From Homalodisca vitripennis (taxonomy: Eukaryota > Arthropoda > Insecta > Hemiptera > Cicadellidae), in NCBI RefSeq assembly GCF_021130785.1, contig NW_025777475.1:1-64000 (forward strand): a stretch of DNA of 64,000 nucleotides, written 5' to 3'. The notes below the pieces were generated by a model. It saw only the letters and a list, made by a program, of their open reading frames with translations. It made no database searches and was not told the DNA's origin. The position numbers and the translations under genes are program-made. Shown here in pieces: positions 1 through 10,577 of this stretch (positions are counted from its first letter, which is position 1; each line of letters opens with the position of its first letter).

Positions 1-460
1 CGATCCTGGGATTGTGACAGACCCCCAGATATTTTTGATGTTTTAATAAACATTAAGACATCCCTAGGTGTTAAAAATCCCACTTTCAACAGGTTTAAGA
101 AATGCCATGAGAGAGTGTTTCCACCTTAGTCAGGGTTACAGTCACAAATTATGTGTACGGCAGGTTCCTTGGAATCCCTGCAAATACAACATATGTCAGA
201 CTCAGAGATACCCATCATATTACAGGTGATAGTTAAGTTTTACAATGTCCACTCAACAGATAGATAATAATTTGATATCCGGTTTTTTAGGTCCAAGCAT
301 CGCTTCTCATCTATATGCATACCAGTTATGTGCTCCCACCTAAAAAGGCCCCACCTTGCTGACATATTTGGTATTCTGGTATGACCACTTGGAAGGATTA
401 TTAAAAGAAAGCAATAAGCAGTAGTTTGAGCGAGATCGAAGATGGTAGGAAAGGGTGGAT
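1..460 (-). pseudogene. C-terminal scrap of an RNase H-type (LOA/I-like) non-LTR ORF2, copy 1
   Basis: On the minus strand this stretch encodes a fragment with GHCPLNYHLYKMGISESD followed by a C-x2-C...H...C-C cluster. That arrangement is usual after the RNase H domain in LOA/I-group non-LTR elements. It is clearer in the sister copies at 19456-20012 and 47486-48035. The frame breaks between the part reading ISNYYLSVEWTL and the downstream GHCPLNYHL part. No reverse transcriptase or RNase H core is attached, so this is a relic carried along in the duplicated unit. Confidence 0.6.
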
Positions 461-514
461 TCAATGTGAATGTTGAGTTTAGCTCCAGTTCACCTCCCTC
501 TTGGTGTAGCATCT

Positions 515-540
515 GAAATCAAATCAAATCAAATCAAAAT
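515..540 (-). repeat. Pentamer 3' tail of the 521-4609 element
   Basis: About four units of AAATC on the plus strand (TTTGA/GATTT on the element strand) lie exactly at the junction with the unit sequence. Simple-repeat 3' tails instead of poly(A) are known in several non-LTR families such as the I element. The position marks the 3' end and the minus-strand orientation. Confidence 0.7.
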
Positions 541-789
541 CATAATTTATTTCCCAAAAATATTTACATGCTAGCACATTTACTATCCAAATCTATATTA
601 TCTTGTTACTATAATATTTAAAATGTGTACTTAAAAAAATATTAAACATGAAAATATTACACCTCATCAAATTAAAGTGGCCTAGGAATGAGCCTACATG
701 GGCAGAAAGCCTGTGCGTAGGCTCGAGTTTGCTTTCCCTGGAGATTGTGGACAGAATTGAATCGGGTGATTAATTATCATATAACATCA

Positions 790-866
790 ACACAAAACAC
801 ACACTCACAAGACACACACACACACAACACACTCAAACCACACACACACACGCGCGCGCGCGCGTA
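790..866. repeat. CA/CG microsatellite in the element 3' region
   Basis: Runs of ACACAC broken by CACTC and CAAAC motifs pass into a pure alternating CG tract at about 849-864. The open frames across it are low-complexity artefacts. Confidence 0.9.
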
Positions 867-1429
867 TTTACATATTACGGTATTGAAATTTATCAGCGTA
901 CATACTACCAATAGTTTTAAAGGAAAGATTTACTGAGATGAAAAACAATTAAGGAATGGTGTATTTTCAAGATCAAAAGGTCAACACGCAGAACAACAAC
1001 CTAACCTATTACTAGCAGATTTCTTGCCGAAATGTTATGAAATTAAAAAATAAAATGTATAAAATAGGAAAAAAACCATAGAGGCATCGGTGCTGTTGAA
1101 GTGGCATTAAGAGGAGGGAGGCAGGGTCAAAAGTCAGGTCCGTCTGTTAGTCAGCCGTGATAATTGGCCTCGGCCTCTTCTGCGCTGATAGCATACAGCC
1201 ATTCATCTTCCGAGCGTTTCTTGCATGTATATATCGACGGTGAGTTGAATATTTGGTTGTCAGGAAAAGTATTTACAGATATTTCTCCAATACAGAATAT
1301 GGGATATATAAAGAGAATTTGTAGATGAGAAGGATTTACTGATTTGCATTGATGAGACACCAATATTCCGTGGAGTATCGTGTGTTATGAGAATGCGAAA
1401 GTTTGGAAGAGAAAATTGTATAAAAATGT

Positions 1430-1678
1430 TTATAAATATGAACGGGAGGAGTGTTTTAAATGAATATTTTTCGAATTGAATAGAATGGCAGTTTCTTGAT
1501 ATAAAAGTGTCAGTAGGATATCTCCTAGATTTTTGAAACCGGCTTTTAAAAGATTGCCTTCTGAACCACTTGCAGAGGTTGCAAAAGAGTTTTTATACGC
1601 TCCACCCCAGGCTATTATTCCAAACGAGAACAACGAATTGGGCATAGGCGAAATAAGCAAGTTTAATTTCTTTTTCAT
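1430..1678 (-). pseudogene. RT C-terminal (thumb-like) region of the 521-4609 element
   Basis: An 82-residue frame contains SLFSFGIIAWGGAY. This matches the conserved 'YGIxxWGG' block found after the catalytic domain in CR1/Jockey-group ORF2 proteins; the other retrotransposon in this window has LQYGITCWGGAFK. The next frame, 1151-1363, has no motif I recognise and is probably the decayed end of the same protein. Confidence 0.65.
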
Positions 1679-2039
1679 TTAAAAATTTCAACTTAATTGT
1701 TTAAAACGCATATATATATATTTCCTTGCTCTCTTTTTTACATATTCCTACATACAGACCATCTTTAAGCGCTTATCAAAGAATACACCCAAATTATTTA
1801 TAAGACGATACATTTTCAAATAGTTTCACAAGAACAAAGTTCATTGTTGTAAACTGCCACAATTATGGACCACGAGGTCGCCGAGGGCATAGTCTGTGGT
1901 CTCCCGGAGAGAGATGGGCATAAACTTAGTCTTTGATGTATTTAATGAAAGGATATTTTGGTCAAATCCATTTTTTTAAGACCATGAGGTCATGTAGAGC
2001 GTTAGAACGGGCATCAACCCAGTCGCTACCTTTTATTTA

Positions 2040-2915
2040 AAATTAAGCTATCATCTGCAAATTAAAACAGGATTGCCATTTAAGTTCAATTTAGAGATAT
2101 TGTTAATATAAATCAAAAACAGAATTGGGCCCAGCGTACTGCCCTGAAACCACCCCGTAGTCCACCGGTGAAGCGCGTCACTCTCGGTCCCAACAGACAG
2201 ACACGGTCTGCAGCCTACTTGTGAGGTAGGTCGAGAAACCATGATGAAAGTGCATTACCCCCCAGAACTCCACAGTGGCCTCCAATTTAAGGAAGCAACC
2301 TATTTCTATCAATGCTATCAAAGGCCTTCTCCAAATCAAGAAATATTAAAATAATGCGCAGGTTCTTAGATATTAGCAACCCATCATTGATTTGTCTGTT
2401 GACATCAAAAAGAGCATCAGAAATGTTCCTATCCTTTCTGAACCCATACTGACACTCACACAAGATTTGGTTGTTAGAAAGATAGGCAACTAATTGTTCT
2501 TTAATTATACGCTCAAGGATCTTGGAGAATACACTCAAAAGGCTGATGGGGCGGAAATTATTTTTATCTAAGAACGCTATCTCCTTTATGCAGTGGAATG
2601 ACCTTAGCGATTTTAAAGATATCCGGGAAAATACCGGAAGAAATACTTAGATTTATTAAATGCTGAAGGGGCTTAGAGAAGACATAAACATTGTCCTTTA
2701 ACACGTCAGCCGAGACAACCCATCACGTCCGGGGGCGGATCCCCCACGCAGTCCAGTCACGTGCCGTATTACATCAAGTTCAGTAACAGTGGTCAATGTG
2801 AACACGGTGTTCTGTCTGTAATCCGCATCACTCAAAACTGGGTCCCCACTCGAGTCGATGGCACTAGCCAGACTGTGTCCAAACCGCCGGAGAAAAAAGG
2901 AATGAAAAATCATTA
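2040..2915 (-). pseudogene. Reverse transcriptase domain, broken (521-4609 element)
   Basis: Three minus-strand frames form one RT. The 2698-2913 frame has RGGSAPGRDGLS, the usual start of the RT region. The 2287-2538 frame has SVFSKILERIIKEQL, QYGFRKDRN and FLDLEKAFDSID, where the first catalytic Asp sits. The 2051-2242 frame has STLGPILFLIYINNIS. The F-A-D-D box follows at about 2053-2068, but in a different frame, with a stop codon created by the shift. The SGVPQGS-like block is also degraded. The gene cannot make a working enzyme as read. Confidence 0.85.
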
Positions 2916-3479
2916 GCTACTTTTTTACACAAACCGTGAGCTATATACGGAGTATCTGGTAACATTTTTTGATCGGAAAGGAATCTCTCTTCTTAATTTT
3001 TTAATCTGCGAGCTCATTTAAAATGTAACCAGAACATTTTGCAATTGTTTTTTGAATTTTTTTTGTTTTTTCTTATTTTAGTTTCGTAGTTATTTTTACA
3101 TTTTTTCAATATTTAAGAGATTTGCTTAACATTGTGTCTTTCATGTAACCGAAAAGATTGATAGAGAAACATGCATTAAATAAGTTTGATTTTTTAATTT
3201 TTTTACTTACCTTTGATCTCTAATGCGAATTAATTTGACCAAATCGGATGTAATCCAAGGTTTTTAATTTTTTTGAGCGTGTGGAATAGTTAATTACAGG
3301 TTTTGACGAGAGCTCTAATAAGATGAGATATTGTCTATTTTCACATTTTTTAGCGCATGTTGTGATATCCTGGCAACTCAAAACAGGTTCCAGCTCAAGT
3401 GAGCGAGATTACGGCCGAGGCAGATGCTTATCAGTGTAGTATTGTGTAGTGAATTCGTCAGTAGGGTTGTCATTGTGAG

Positions 3480-4056
3480 GCGATGTGGCAGTGGCAGTGA
3501 TAGTCAGTCCAGTACTGTAGTGGTCACTCACGCCAGTCTGGAGCACAGCTGATTGTACATTGTTCATGTCATAGTAAACGTAAAAATATGTGATCCAGAC
3601 ATGACGAGCAGTTTATTAGTAACTCTAGATGGTTTATCTATACATTGGACAAATCTCCCGATCCCAGTAAGCAGTTTAAGTATCTGTCACATGTTGGAGT
3701 ATTTTTAAGTAAATCGATGTTAATGTCACCTAGAATTATTCCCATCTTGCTCTTATGTAAGCGATTACAATAATTTTTCTAGTTCAGATAATAAAAATTC
3801 CAAGTCACTGTCAAAGGTACGATATAGGGCAAGTATGTAAAAGGTTTTTGTTGCAGTAATTAAATTCTAAGTTAATGCCGTAAACGTCCCCAAGTGTTAC
3901 TTGTGAGGTAGTAGCTGATAAACGTTTGTTGAAGTAAATGATAACACCGTCATTTCTGTTACGTTGTTTGTTCGTCAGTACAATGTCAAACCCCTCCAAA
4001 ACCTCCCCCTCCTCACCCTCTCTCAACCAACATTCAGTCAGAACAACTATGTCCAA
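3480..4056 (-). pseudogene. APE-type endonuclease domain, broken (521-4609 element)
   Basis: The 81-residue frame at 3811-4056 begins MDIVVLTECWL, the conserved segment holding the catalytic Glu of apurinic-type endonucleases in CR1/Jockey-group elements. It continues with GFDIVLTNK and RNDGVIIYF. Further along the minus strand, about 3520-3545, is the V-S-D-H block that carries the catalytic His, out of frame with the first piece. That SDH region is the apparent source of the 131-bp tandem elsewhere in the window (10316-10577). Confidence 0.75.
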
Positions 4057-4915
4057 GTGTGGAATATCATTCAGATATACTAAAAGTTCATTAAAAATTT
4101 TTACAATAACTCCGGATATTACAATGAAATATTTTTAGGCTGTCATAACATTCCTGATTAAGAAAAAAAATTACTAATTTGTTGTATATTATACAATTCT
4201 AAACAATGGTTTAAATTTAAAGTGTCGTCATCTTCCCCATTCATGAGCAGGACCCTCGGCACAGACCACCCGCCCAGTTGAGGACTCATCAACCTTTACA
4301 GAGTATTATACATAAAATAATAAAGAGATATTATAACAGTAATGGATAGTTATGATATGAATGTGCGATCAATAAAATAGTTGTGAGGTTACAAATCGCA
4401 CAAGATTCTTAAATTAAAAAGTATAAATTAAACTTAAATTGAGTATGACTATAATTGAAGTATAATTAACATCATGTATATTAAATTGTTAACAATCTAT
4501 TCAGGTAGGCACAGAAATTAATTTTACTACAACTAGATAACAATGATTATTTAACTGTGTAGATATTTAATAGGCTAGAACAAAGTACAGGAACTCTTAA
4601 ACAATGAGTTGCTGTTGCAGAGTTGACTCCTGAAATCTAAAGTCATATTCGTGTGAAGGAATCCAAAAACAGTCGACAACGAAGAACGAAAAAGCAATCT
4701 AGATAGCACAACTTTTTGTAGTCTGGGTGTCTCTGATGATGAAACAATGCGGGGGGGGGGTTTAATTTTGAACTTCTTCGTTCTTTGTCGCAGACTGTTT
4801 TTGGATCCCTTCAAACGAACATGACTCCAGATTTCAGAAGTCAAGTCTGCAACAGCATCAGATTTCAGATGCTGCTTGTAAGAGGAAGGTGAACTGGAGC
4901 TAAACTCAACATTCG

Positions 4916-5927
4916 CAGATGTGTATTATTCAGACTATATGTTATGTGCATGTGCCCAGCCAAGTAGATTGGCTTTTTTGGGTTTATCCCTTCAGATGGT
5001 ACTAACTACTAAGGGTAGCCTTGCCCATCTTTTTATTATTATTTTTTCAGAAAAACTCTTATAATTTTTGTAATTTATTGTTTGTGTATTCAAGAAGTAC
5101 ATACTTGTACAAGAAAAACTAAAAAGCTTTTAGATGAGTATTAATTCTATTTTTGTGATTTGACAACTCCTACAATTCTGTAACAAAAAGTAAGGATGTA
5201 AAAGTGTTTAAGTTTTAAAATTGTTCTTAAGGAGGTGGAAAATCACTGGTTAGTATAAAAGAGCAGAGTTTTAGGTCCTCCTTTAATGTCCAAACCATTA
5301 GGTTTTTATCAGGTTTTCTTCATAAAATTACAAACACCCATTTGTTTTGTTCTCTTAGGCCAAGAAGCTTAGAAATTGAGCTTAAGGGGTGGGGGTCGCC
5401 TCCTTTTGAGATCCATGAAGAAGAATTAGGGCACTCATCTCAAAGTCATGTCTCCCCGGACGAATGGGGAGGCCAGCTCTGAACCAGCCTATCCAGTCAA
5501 AGCAGGCAGGGGGTGGCACACCCTTGTTGAGGCTAGCAAGAACCTCTGATACTTAGGTAATGAACCCCACCAACTCCAAAAGTCATCTCCTGCAGTAGAC
5601 TAGACCTATCGAATTAGCCTTGCACCCCAGAATCTCAGCATTTGCGGTTAATGATGTGCCACTCCTGGACATTCATAAGATTGCCCAGACTTAAGTGACA
5701 CATCGGTTCAAAGCATATTTAAAAATTTTTAAATTTAAAATAATATATAAAATATTAGAATCTAATGTTTAAATTAATTTCTTTTACATCCTAAATACTT
5801 AGAAACATATAAAGACTAGCTGTTTAAATAGGATAAGATGTATTCTTTAAAACTGTCTATGGTAATATCCTCTTATTAATTTCTTTTTCCAGTGGTCCAA
5901 ACAAACATTTAATGATTACACTAGTTT
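4916..5927. other. Unit sequence without a recognised gene
   Basis: AT-rich sequence shared by copies 1, 2a (20388-21392) and 3 (48411-49415). The stretch at about 5380-5690 is distinctly less AT-rich. No long open frame, RNA gene or transposon terminus was seen. Confidence 0.6.
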
Positions 5928-5930
5928 TCA

Positions 5931-6236
5931 TCATATTTTCAATGCGTATGAGCAAGCATAAAGCTGTATACTTGGCATCTGAAAGAGGAATAAAAATTCG
6001 ATCACAGGACTAACGTTGTTAATGTCTGAATTATAGATGACTAACAAAGATCTAAGCAGTACGCTAGTTTTAAGTAGAATTTCATAACATGTAGTTTGCG
6101 TGAAAATGGCTACCATGTTTAGACAAATAAATGGATGACGTAAATTATATATTGTTGGTCGAGTCAATAAAAACTTACAAATTTCTAAGCAATAAATTAC
6201 TTTTAGTTGGAATTTCAATTTAGGTTGGCTAGGGTA
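5931..6236 (-). other. Unrecognised hydrophobic open frame, copy 1
   Basis: A minus-strand frame of about 100 codons is open from about 6236 to a stop at 5931. It has no ATG near its beginning; the first Met is about 33 residues in, at MVAIFTQTTCYEILL. It is rich in hydrophobic residues and Cys, for example VIEFLFLFQMPSIQLYACSY. The same frame is open in copy 2a (21396-21701) and copy 3 (49419-49727) with only a few replacements. It could be a relic exon of a membrane protein, but I recognise no family, and openness may only reflect recent duplication. Confidence 0.25.
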
Positions 6237-6524
6237 GAGTTATTTGTTTATTTGTACACGGCAATACACCTTGTTAAATTTAATAAATAGTGGAGAATGG
6301 CTGAAAAACATGCAGATACAATGATATAACAATAAATACTAATACTATAATATAGCATATAGTTTTAAATATAACAAAATAATACTATGTACCGTAAAAT
6401 CATTAATATAAGGCAACTTTAATAACAATAAATTAAATTAGAAAATTATACCTAATAACAACATAACAATATACATAATAATAACAACATAATATTTTTA
6501 TATGAACCAAGATTTAGAGTACAA

Positions 6525-6847
6525 CTACTCAGTCATAATGATAGTAGCTAATCTGTTTTTGAAGGCAGCAAGAGAGGAACCAAAAAAATCAAATTCAGGA
6601 CATACGGCATTACCAGTTCTCATTAGTCCTGGCGAAGAATCTCCGGACAGTCGATGAGACAAATCAATAATTTTTGCAAGAAAACCATGTCCATTAATAT
6701 TCTTGGGGTTGCAAGGGTGGGTATTTGAAGACTGCGTCGAATTTCTTGCACATCAACAACCCTGTACCGGAAGCCAAGTTTCATGCCGACCATCCTGAGG
6801 AACCGCCTGTGCACTGAATCCAGAATAGAGGCTTGTCCCACTTGCAC
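6525..6847 (-). pseudogene. C-terminal fragment of a non-LTR RT, copy 1
   Basis: The 74-residue frame at 6623-6847 includes SVHRRFLRMVGMKLGFRYR and RRSLQIPTLATPR, a block typical of the extreme C-terminus of Jockey/CR1-group ORF2 proteins. After a frame change it continues as FGSSLAAFKNRLATI and ends at a TAG at 6525-6527. No catalytic RT region is present upstream. The AT-rich stretch 6240-6524, full of AATAAT-like words, may be its 3' untranslated tail. It recurs at 21990-22312 and 50016-50338. Confidence 0.75.
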
Positions 6848-7984
6848 ATTTTAATTAATATCGGTAAATGTATATGTGAAGCAGAATTAATTTTATTTGT
6901 ATTTCACTAAACAGAACTAACGAAACATGTATTTATTAGCTTGGTTTTCAAGACTTGAGATATCATGTGGGCTTGCCTGAGGTTAACCCAGAATAGAATA
7001 GAGTAAAATATACACAGATTACTCATAGAACTATGGAACATTTACTGTAATCAAATTATTGCGAATAATAATGAACTATCGATTCACATGCAAATGAAGT
7101 GAGAGCCAACATAAAACATTATCTTCTTTCCATCGTCACTTACTCTGCTATCTGTAAACCTCTCCTTATGGTTGCCTTGTATACATTACTGGCCATAGGC
7201 GTATCTAGGATGACCTAATGAGAGAAGAGGGTTACCATTACTGAAAAATCGGGAATTTTTCATGTAGTGGCGGCTCCCAGATTTTGAAGAACATGACGTA
7301 ATCAACAAGAAGTATTATAGAAAAACAGGTTTTTTTTCTGTATATTCAGAATAACTCGAGAAAAAAAGTTTGAAACTAAACAGGTCAAACATTTATTTTA
7401 TGTTGTAATAAAATTTTATGTCTCCTAGTTGTTAAGCTTTGGTTTTAGGGCACGCCACCGGAATAAGTTTATATGCTATAATATAAAAAATTGCAATTAT
7501 GGCAGCTTTCTAAAAAATATTTTATTCATATTTATGCCTCCCAAAATGGTTTGAACTTAAATCAAAATTGTTGGTGACTACCCAATAACAAAAAAATAAT
7601 TTGAAAATGTCGACGTTATTTTAAAGGGATTTATGGGTGCTCTGGAAAATTGCTGTATCTTAAAAATTAAAAGTCACATCCTCTATGTTTTACCTTGAGT
7701 TTATAGATTACAAAATGGACTTCCTGAATATATGTCTTTTACTTAAAAATTGGAATGTATGTTTAATCAAATAATCCTATATCCTATACAGTCGCATGTA
7801 AAACTGACTCACTGACTGATATATAGAAACAAATTGTAACATACTTATAGAAGTGTTGAAAACTTGAAATTTTGCACGCACGTCCCTTTCCCGATATAAC
7901 GAACAGGAAAAGTCTGAAAACCGGAAAGTTTTACTCTTTAACCCCTTAAAAAAAAAATTAAAAATCCGCTTGAAGCTGGCTAAA
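6848..7984. other. Unit sequence without a recognised gene
   Basis: AT-rich, shared with copies 2a and 3. It includes short runs such as ACTGACTCACTGACTGATAT near 7803-7822 just ahead of the tandem array. I see no coding signal. Confidence 0.55.
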
Positions 7985-8935
7985 AACTGGTGTAGTTATT
8001 TGCTTTCGAGCCATATAGCGACTAAACCGTTGGTCGCAGCTCAAATATAATTATTGAGGAATTTTAGCAAATTGTATTATCTATGAAATAGGCACATTAG
8101 ATTTCCCTGCATCTTTACCGGTTCACCCGAAAAATGCTCTCAAATTCGAACATTTTGTCAAATTTTGCCAATTTTCACTTGTAGATTTTTGTTTGAAAAA
8201 CTGTAGCGCCTAAACAGTGGGTCGTAGCTCGGATCTGATGGAAAAATGCAGTGTGGAGTGAAGTGATCTATAGGAAAGGTTTAGTGACCTTTTGCCCTAT
8301 CTCCATTGGTGTGGCCACAAAACGCGTTTAAAAAGAAACGTTTTTGAATTTGTACTTAAAAATGTAGATTCCACACTCGATAGTGGCCAAACCGATTGCC
8401 GTAGCTCTAAACAAAACATGAGCGGGATTTAGGAAATCACGTTTTAACAAAAAAGCTCTAGTGACTTTGGCAGCGTCTCTATTGGTTTAGCCGTAAATCG
8501 CAATTATGTGAAAACTTTTTGTTAATTTTCACGTGAAATTTTAAATTCTGGGCTCGATAGTGGCGAAACCGTTGGTCGTAGCTCAAATTACTCAATCAAC
8601 AAGATTTAGAAAATTACGTGATCTACAAAAAAGTTGTAGTGACTTTAGGTATTATCTCCATCTAATAGGCTGCAAAACGCGATTATGTGAAAAATGTTTG
8701 TTATTATTACGTGAAAATTTAGATTCCGGTAACGATCGCGGCCAAACCGTTGGTCATAGCTCAAAGGAAGTTGTATCCTAGTACTAGGAAATGATGTACT
8801 CTGCAAAAAAGGCCCAGTGACTTTTTGCCCTATCCTCAATGGTTTGGCCGCAAAACCGGTTTAAAAGAATTCTATTTCCTGGATCGATAGCTGCAGAATA
8901 GTTAGTTGTAGCTTATTTTAAATTTGTTAACAGAT
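7985..8935. repeat. Degenerate ~177-bp tandem array, copy 1
   Basis: A phrase of the type CGATAGTGGCCAAACCG(T)TGGTCGTAGCTCAAA recurs at about 8025, 8213, 8391, 8567, 8746 and 8900, so the spacing is about 154-188 bp, mostly 176-179. Secondary phrases recur with the same period, such as CAAAAAAG-x-TCTAGTGACTTT and ATTGGTTTAGCCG. The repeats are diverged from each other but nearly identical between the duplicated copies, so the array is older than the segmental duplication. Small open frames here (for example 8560-8781) are by-products of the repeat. Confidence 0.85.
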
Positions 8936-9209
8936 ATACTTAATCTTCTGATAAATTTTGCTCTCTGTTTATTTTAATTGTACAGACACAACATCCTCCA
9001 ATAAAGAACGACGTGTTTTTTACCCGCATGACGTGTTTTTTTGACCACCCTCCGGAATTTCTTATATTTAAAATAATACACAACTTATTACAAGTTCATA
9101 TATATTGTCGGGAAATTTTTATTCTGAACAATAATTTTACATGTTGATTACATTTTGTATCTTACATCCTTGTTTTCACCAGCTCTTGATAACCTCAGTC
9201 ATGTTGTGG

Positions 9210-9341
9210 TCAGCTTTCCATTCTTCCTATGATATCTATCAGGAAATACACCATTACAATAATAAACATCACATTGATCAGCAGGAAAACCAACAGTCCG
9301 CTCACGTTAAATCCTTTAAAGAATTCCTCCCAGTTTACCAT
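9210..9341 (-). CDS. Candidate 43-residue single-pass membrane micropeptide, copy 1
   Basis: The minus strand reads ATG at 9341 to TGA at 9210. The product begins MVNWEEFFKGFNVSG, then has a long uninterrupted hydrophobic segment (about residues 15-36: LLVFLLINVMFIIVMVYFLI), and ends IIGRMES. The layout, a short acidic/amphipathic head, one membrane span and a short charged tail, resembles membrane micropeptides in general, but I cannot assign a family. A TGA stands six bases before the ATG, so the start is fixed. An AATAAA signal lies 87 bases past the stop (plus-strand TTTATT, 9118-9123). The ORF is open in all four copies: V13A in 2a, seven replacements in copy 3. Expression is untested. 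Confidence 0.35.
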   Translation of the reverse strand: MVNWEEFFKGFNVSGLLVFLLINVMFIIVMVYFLIDIIGRMES

Positions 9342-10315
9342 ATTTCACTCGAAAAAATTTTGCGTGTTATTCATTAAAATTGTTTTCCATTTTTAACATT
9401 TGTTGCATTTCCATGGATACTAAAATTCTGATTGTCAATAAAATAAATTAAAATACCATTTAAAAACACAAAGTGTTTATACATGTATACACAGGGCCGA
9501 CATGTATTGTCGCGGCGTTTCTTAATAACATTTTTAGCGATGTCTATGTATCGTTTATCAGGGACTCTGCCCGACCTCCTTTTGGAAGATAATATATTCT
9601 TTCCTGAATTAATTAGATGAAATGTAGTTCAGAGATTAGACTGTTTTCCAAATTTCGTAATTACCTTACAAATTCACTTTCTTTTAATCGACCTCCCTTT
9701 TTAGACCTATTGAAAACCGTTTTCATGCTACAAGATAAAATAAAACGCAGCATTATAAAGGTTCTTCTTGTATTTGTCACTTGCTTTAGATATTTAATAG
9801 ATTATTTCGTTATTTATCTTATGATACCAGGTTAACATACTTTTGGCAGCTAATAAGAGTCATAATACGGTATGAAGCAACAAAATATGATGATAATAAT
9901 AAATACGATTTCTGACAAAGAACACAGGATATTCATGTAATCATGTTATGAAATCATCGTTTGTCATGGTGTAATTCTGAGTGACCAACGTATTGAAAGT
10001 AAACTATTGTACGTCTTAGAACATTAAGATAAAATAGATAGAGACAACAGAGTATTCTCCTATTTTTTGTCTCTAACGACAAGTACTAGAAGAAACAATT
10101 TGTTTGTAATGACGATCATAATTTTAGCCTAAGTTTGTTCTTTCAAAAGCAGCAAAGTATGATGGATTACAAATTTGCTACGTACTCTGTAATGACTTAA
10201 ATTTCCATGATTTCGAACTATATGACCTCCTTATTACAAATCAGCTTTACTTACTTTAATTCCTGACCAGTGATATTGAATAGTGGCAGAAATGAAATTT
10301 TATTACATTTTCTGT
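9342..10315. other. Unit sequence, no firm gene
   Basis: Holds a plus-strand 72-codon frame at 9617-9835, also open in copies 2a and 4, but with no recognisable domain and disrupted in copy 3. I do not call it a gene. Confidence 0.5.
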
Positions 10316-10577
10316 GAGGCAGTACTAAAGTGATCGTTCTCGCCAGTTTGGAGCATAGCTGATTGTACATTGTTCATGTCCGTGTAATACTACGTAGTAC
10401 AGTCGTTAGTGAGACTGTCAGGCTGAGGCGATGTAGCAGTGATAGTGAGGCAGTTCTAAAGTGATCGCTCACGCCAGTCTGGAGCACAGCTGATTGTACA
10501 TTGTTCATGTACGTGTAATACTACGTAGTACAGTCGTCAGTGAGATTGTCAGGCTGAGGCGATGTAGCAGTGATGGT
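10316..10577. repeat. 131-bp tandem repeat x2, derived from a retrotransposon endonuclease, copy 1
   Basis: Two head-to-tail 131-bp units start at GAGGCAGT (10316 and 10447), and a third GAGGCAGT begins at 10578. Each contains CGCCAGTCTGGAGCACAGC and TGATTGTACATTGTTCATGT, which also occur at 3530-3570 inside the endonuclease-coding part of the 521-4609 element. On the minus strand that part encodes the V-S-D-H catalytic block. The array is therefore a piece of retrotransposon coding sequence turned into a small tandem repeat. Confidence 0.88.

Larger units (their letters stand above)
521..4609 (-). mobile_element. Decayed non-LTR retrotransposon (CR1/Jockey group), copy 1 only
   Basis: Copies 2a and 3 read straight through this point (20068-20085 and ~48095), whereas copy 1 has about 4.09 kb of extra DNA. 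The minus strand carries, in order, an apurinic-type endonuclease (about 4056 down to 3480), a reverse transcriptase (about 2915 down to 2040) and a C-terminal region (about 1680-1430), all broken by stops and frameshifts. The 3' end (low coordinates) is a pentamer tail, TTTGA repeated. No clear target-site duplication was found; the right junction is at about 4609. The 5' end lacks a recognisable ORF1, so it is probably 5'-truncated. Confidence 0.85.
467..4915. repeat. Foldback palindrome, copy 1, split by a retrotransposon
   Basis: The left arm (467-520) and right arm (4610-4915 region) are the two sides of the same palindrome that is intact at 20018-20387 and 48040-48410. The 521-4609 non-LTR element landed inside the left arm. 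The loop carries a G-run at about 4750-4760. Arm pairing is visible as GAATCCAAAAACAGTC on one side and GACTGTTTTTGGATCC on the other. Confidence 0.75.

Noticed and set aside
745..936. A 63-codon plus-strand frame rich in His and Thr
   Set aside because: It is the translation of the CA/CG microsatellite.
8560..8781. A 73-codon plus-strand frame conserved in copies 1, 2a and 4
   Set aside because: It lies wholly in the ~177-bp tandem array. It is conserved only because those copies are recent duplicates and is broken in copy 3.
7985..8935. CRISPR-like array
   Set aside because: Repeats are long, diverged and without regular spacers, and the context is eukaryotic.
9502..9603. A minus-strand exon-like stretch (AATTCAG|GAAAG to ACAT|GTCGG) encoding a basic peptide (RVPDKRYIDIAKNVIKKRR) just upstream of the micropeptide candidate
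   Set aside because: The frame is destroyed by an indel in copy 3, and a stop precedes the micropeptide ATG so the two cannot be joined in frame. No family was recognised.
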